Below are positions 5,903 through 6,096 of a stretch of 6,096 nucleotides of DNA, piece after piece. Below the pieces are notes generated by a model. That model saw only the letters and a program-made list of their open reading frames with translations. It searched no databases and was not told the origin of the DNA. Origin of the DNA: DASUSF01 sp036375275. Lineage in GTDB: Bacteria; Pseudomonadota; Alphaproteobacteria; Geminicoccales; Geminicoccaceae. The stretch covers positions 1-6,096 of the forward strand of contig DASUSF010000237.1 in NCBI GenBank assembly GCA_036375275.1, read 5' to 3'. How positions within the stretch are numbered: the stretch's first letter is position 1; each line of letters begins with the position of its first letter. The position numbers were made by a program, and so were the translations under genes.

Positions 5903-6096
5903 CTATCTGAACAGGGCGTCGGTCTCGCCGCGCATCGCCCGCAGGCTGGTCTGGACGCGGGTCACGATCCCGGACAGCGCCGTCTCGGCGGCCCGTTCGC
6001 GCCCGGGATTGGCGTCCAGGACCCGCTGCCTCTCGTCGCCGTAGACCTTGAGCACCGCCTGCTCGTGACACGCGAACTGCGCGTCGAAGGACTTCC
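5903..6096 (-). CDS. Unrecognised protein, C-terminal fragment (5' end outside window)
   Basis: An open minus-strand frame enters from the right edge and ends with TAG at 5903-5905, giving 63 complete codons. Nearly all third positions are G or C, and the composition is normal for a protein, unlike the Arg/Pro-rich shadows nearby, so I take it as the end of a real gene. The visible sequence reads KSFDAQFACHEQAVLK, then VYGDERQRVLDANPG, then a probably helical RERAAETALSGIVTRVQTSLRAMRG and the end ETDALFR. It is rich in charged helix-forming residues and has one cysteine near the start. I do not recognise a family, and no catalytic motif or membrane segment is visible. It converges with the sugar ABC operon and is probably unrelated to it. 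Confidence 0.65.
   Translation of the reverse strand, partial: KSFDAQFACHEQAVLKVYGDERQRVLDANPGRERAAETALSGIVTRVQTSLRAMRGETDALFR

Overview
The window looks like chromosomal DNA of a high-GC alphaproteobacterium. Third codon positions are almost entirely G or C. The sugar-transport genes resemble rhizobial-type transporters as I remember them. A 60-residue K/R-rich protein of a type I associate with alphaproteobacteria is present, and an intergenic inverted repeat near the right end resembles elements common in that class. The genus cannot be named from the sequence alone.

Left part (1-1263): the 3' end of folC (folate biosynthesis) is followed 22 bp later by a YqgE/AlgH-family gene on the same strand. 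That protein carries an apparent signal peptide, which the usual cytoplasmic members lack. Convergent to it is a small basic, probably conserved protein of unknown role. Between this small gene and the next lies a 126-bp gap holding a hairpin and a short stretch resembling the 3' end of a tRNA.

Centre and right (1390-5717): a carbohydrate uptake and catabolism locus. A Gfo/Idh/MocA-family NAD(P)-dependent oxidoreductase on the minus strand is divergent from a three-gene plus-strand operon encoding a periplasmic sugar-binding protein, an RbsC-type permease and a single-domain sugar ABC ATPase. Together they would import a sugar or polyol (myo-inositol or a related compound is the best guess, not proven) and oxidise it in the cytoplasm. 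The 177-bp divergent gap should hold both promoters and any operator. A strong 12-bp hairpin sits between the binding-protein and permease genes.

Right end (5718-6096): a 185-bp gap contains a 96-bp imperfect inverted repeat and a second hairpin. It is followed by the C-terminal 63 codons of an unrecognised minus-strand gene that runs off the window.

No phage, CRISPR, transposase or clear new multi-gene system is visible. The points most worth a second look are the exported YqgE, the tRNA-3'-like fragment at the junction between housekeeping and sugar genes, the unknown substrate of the transporter/oxidoreductase locus, and the two structured intergenic elements.
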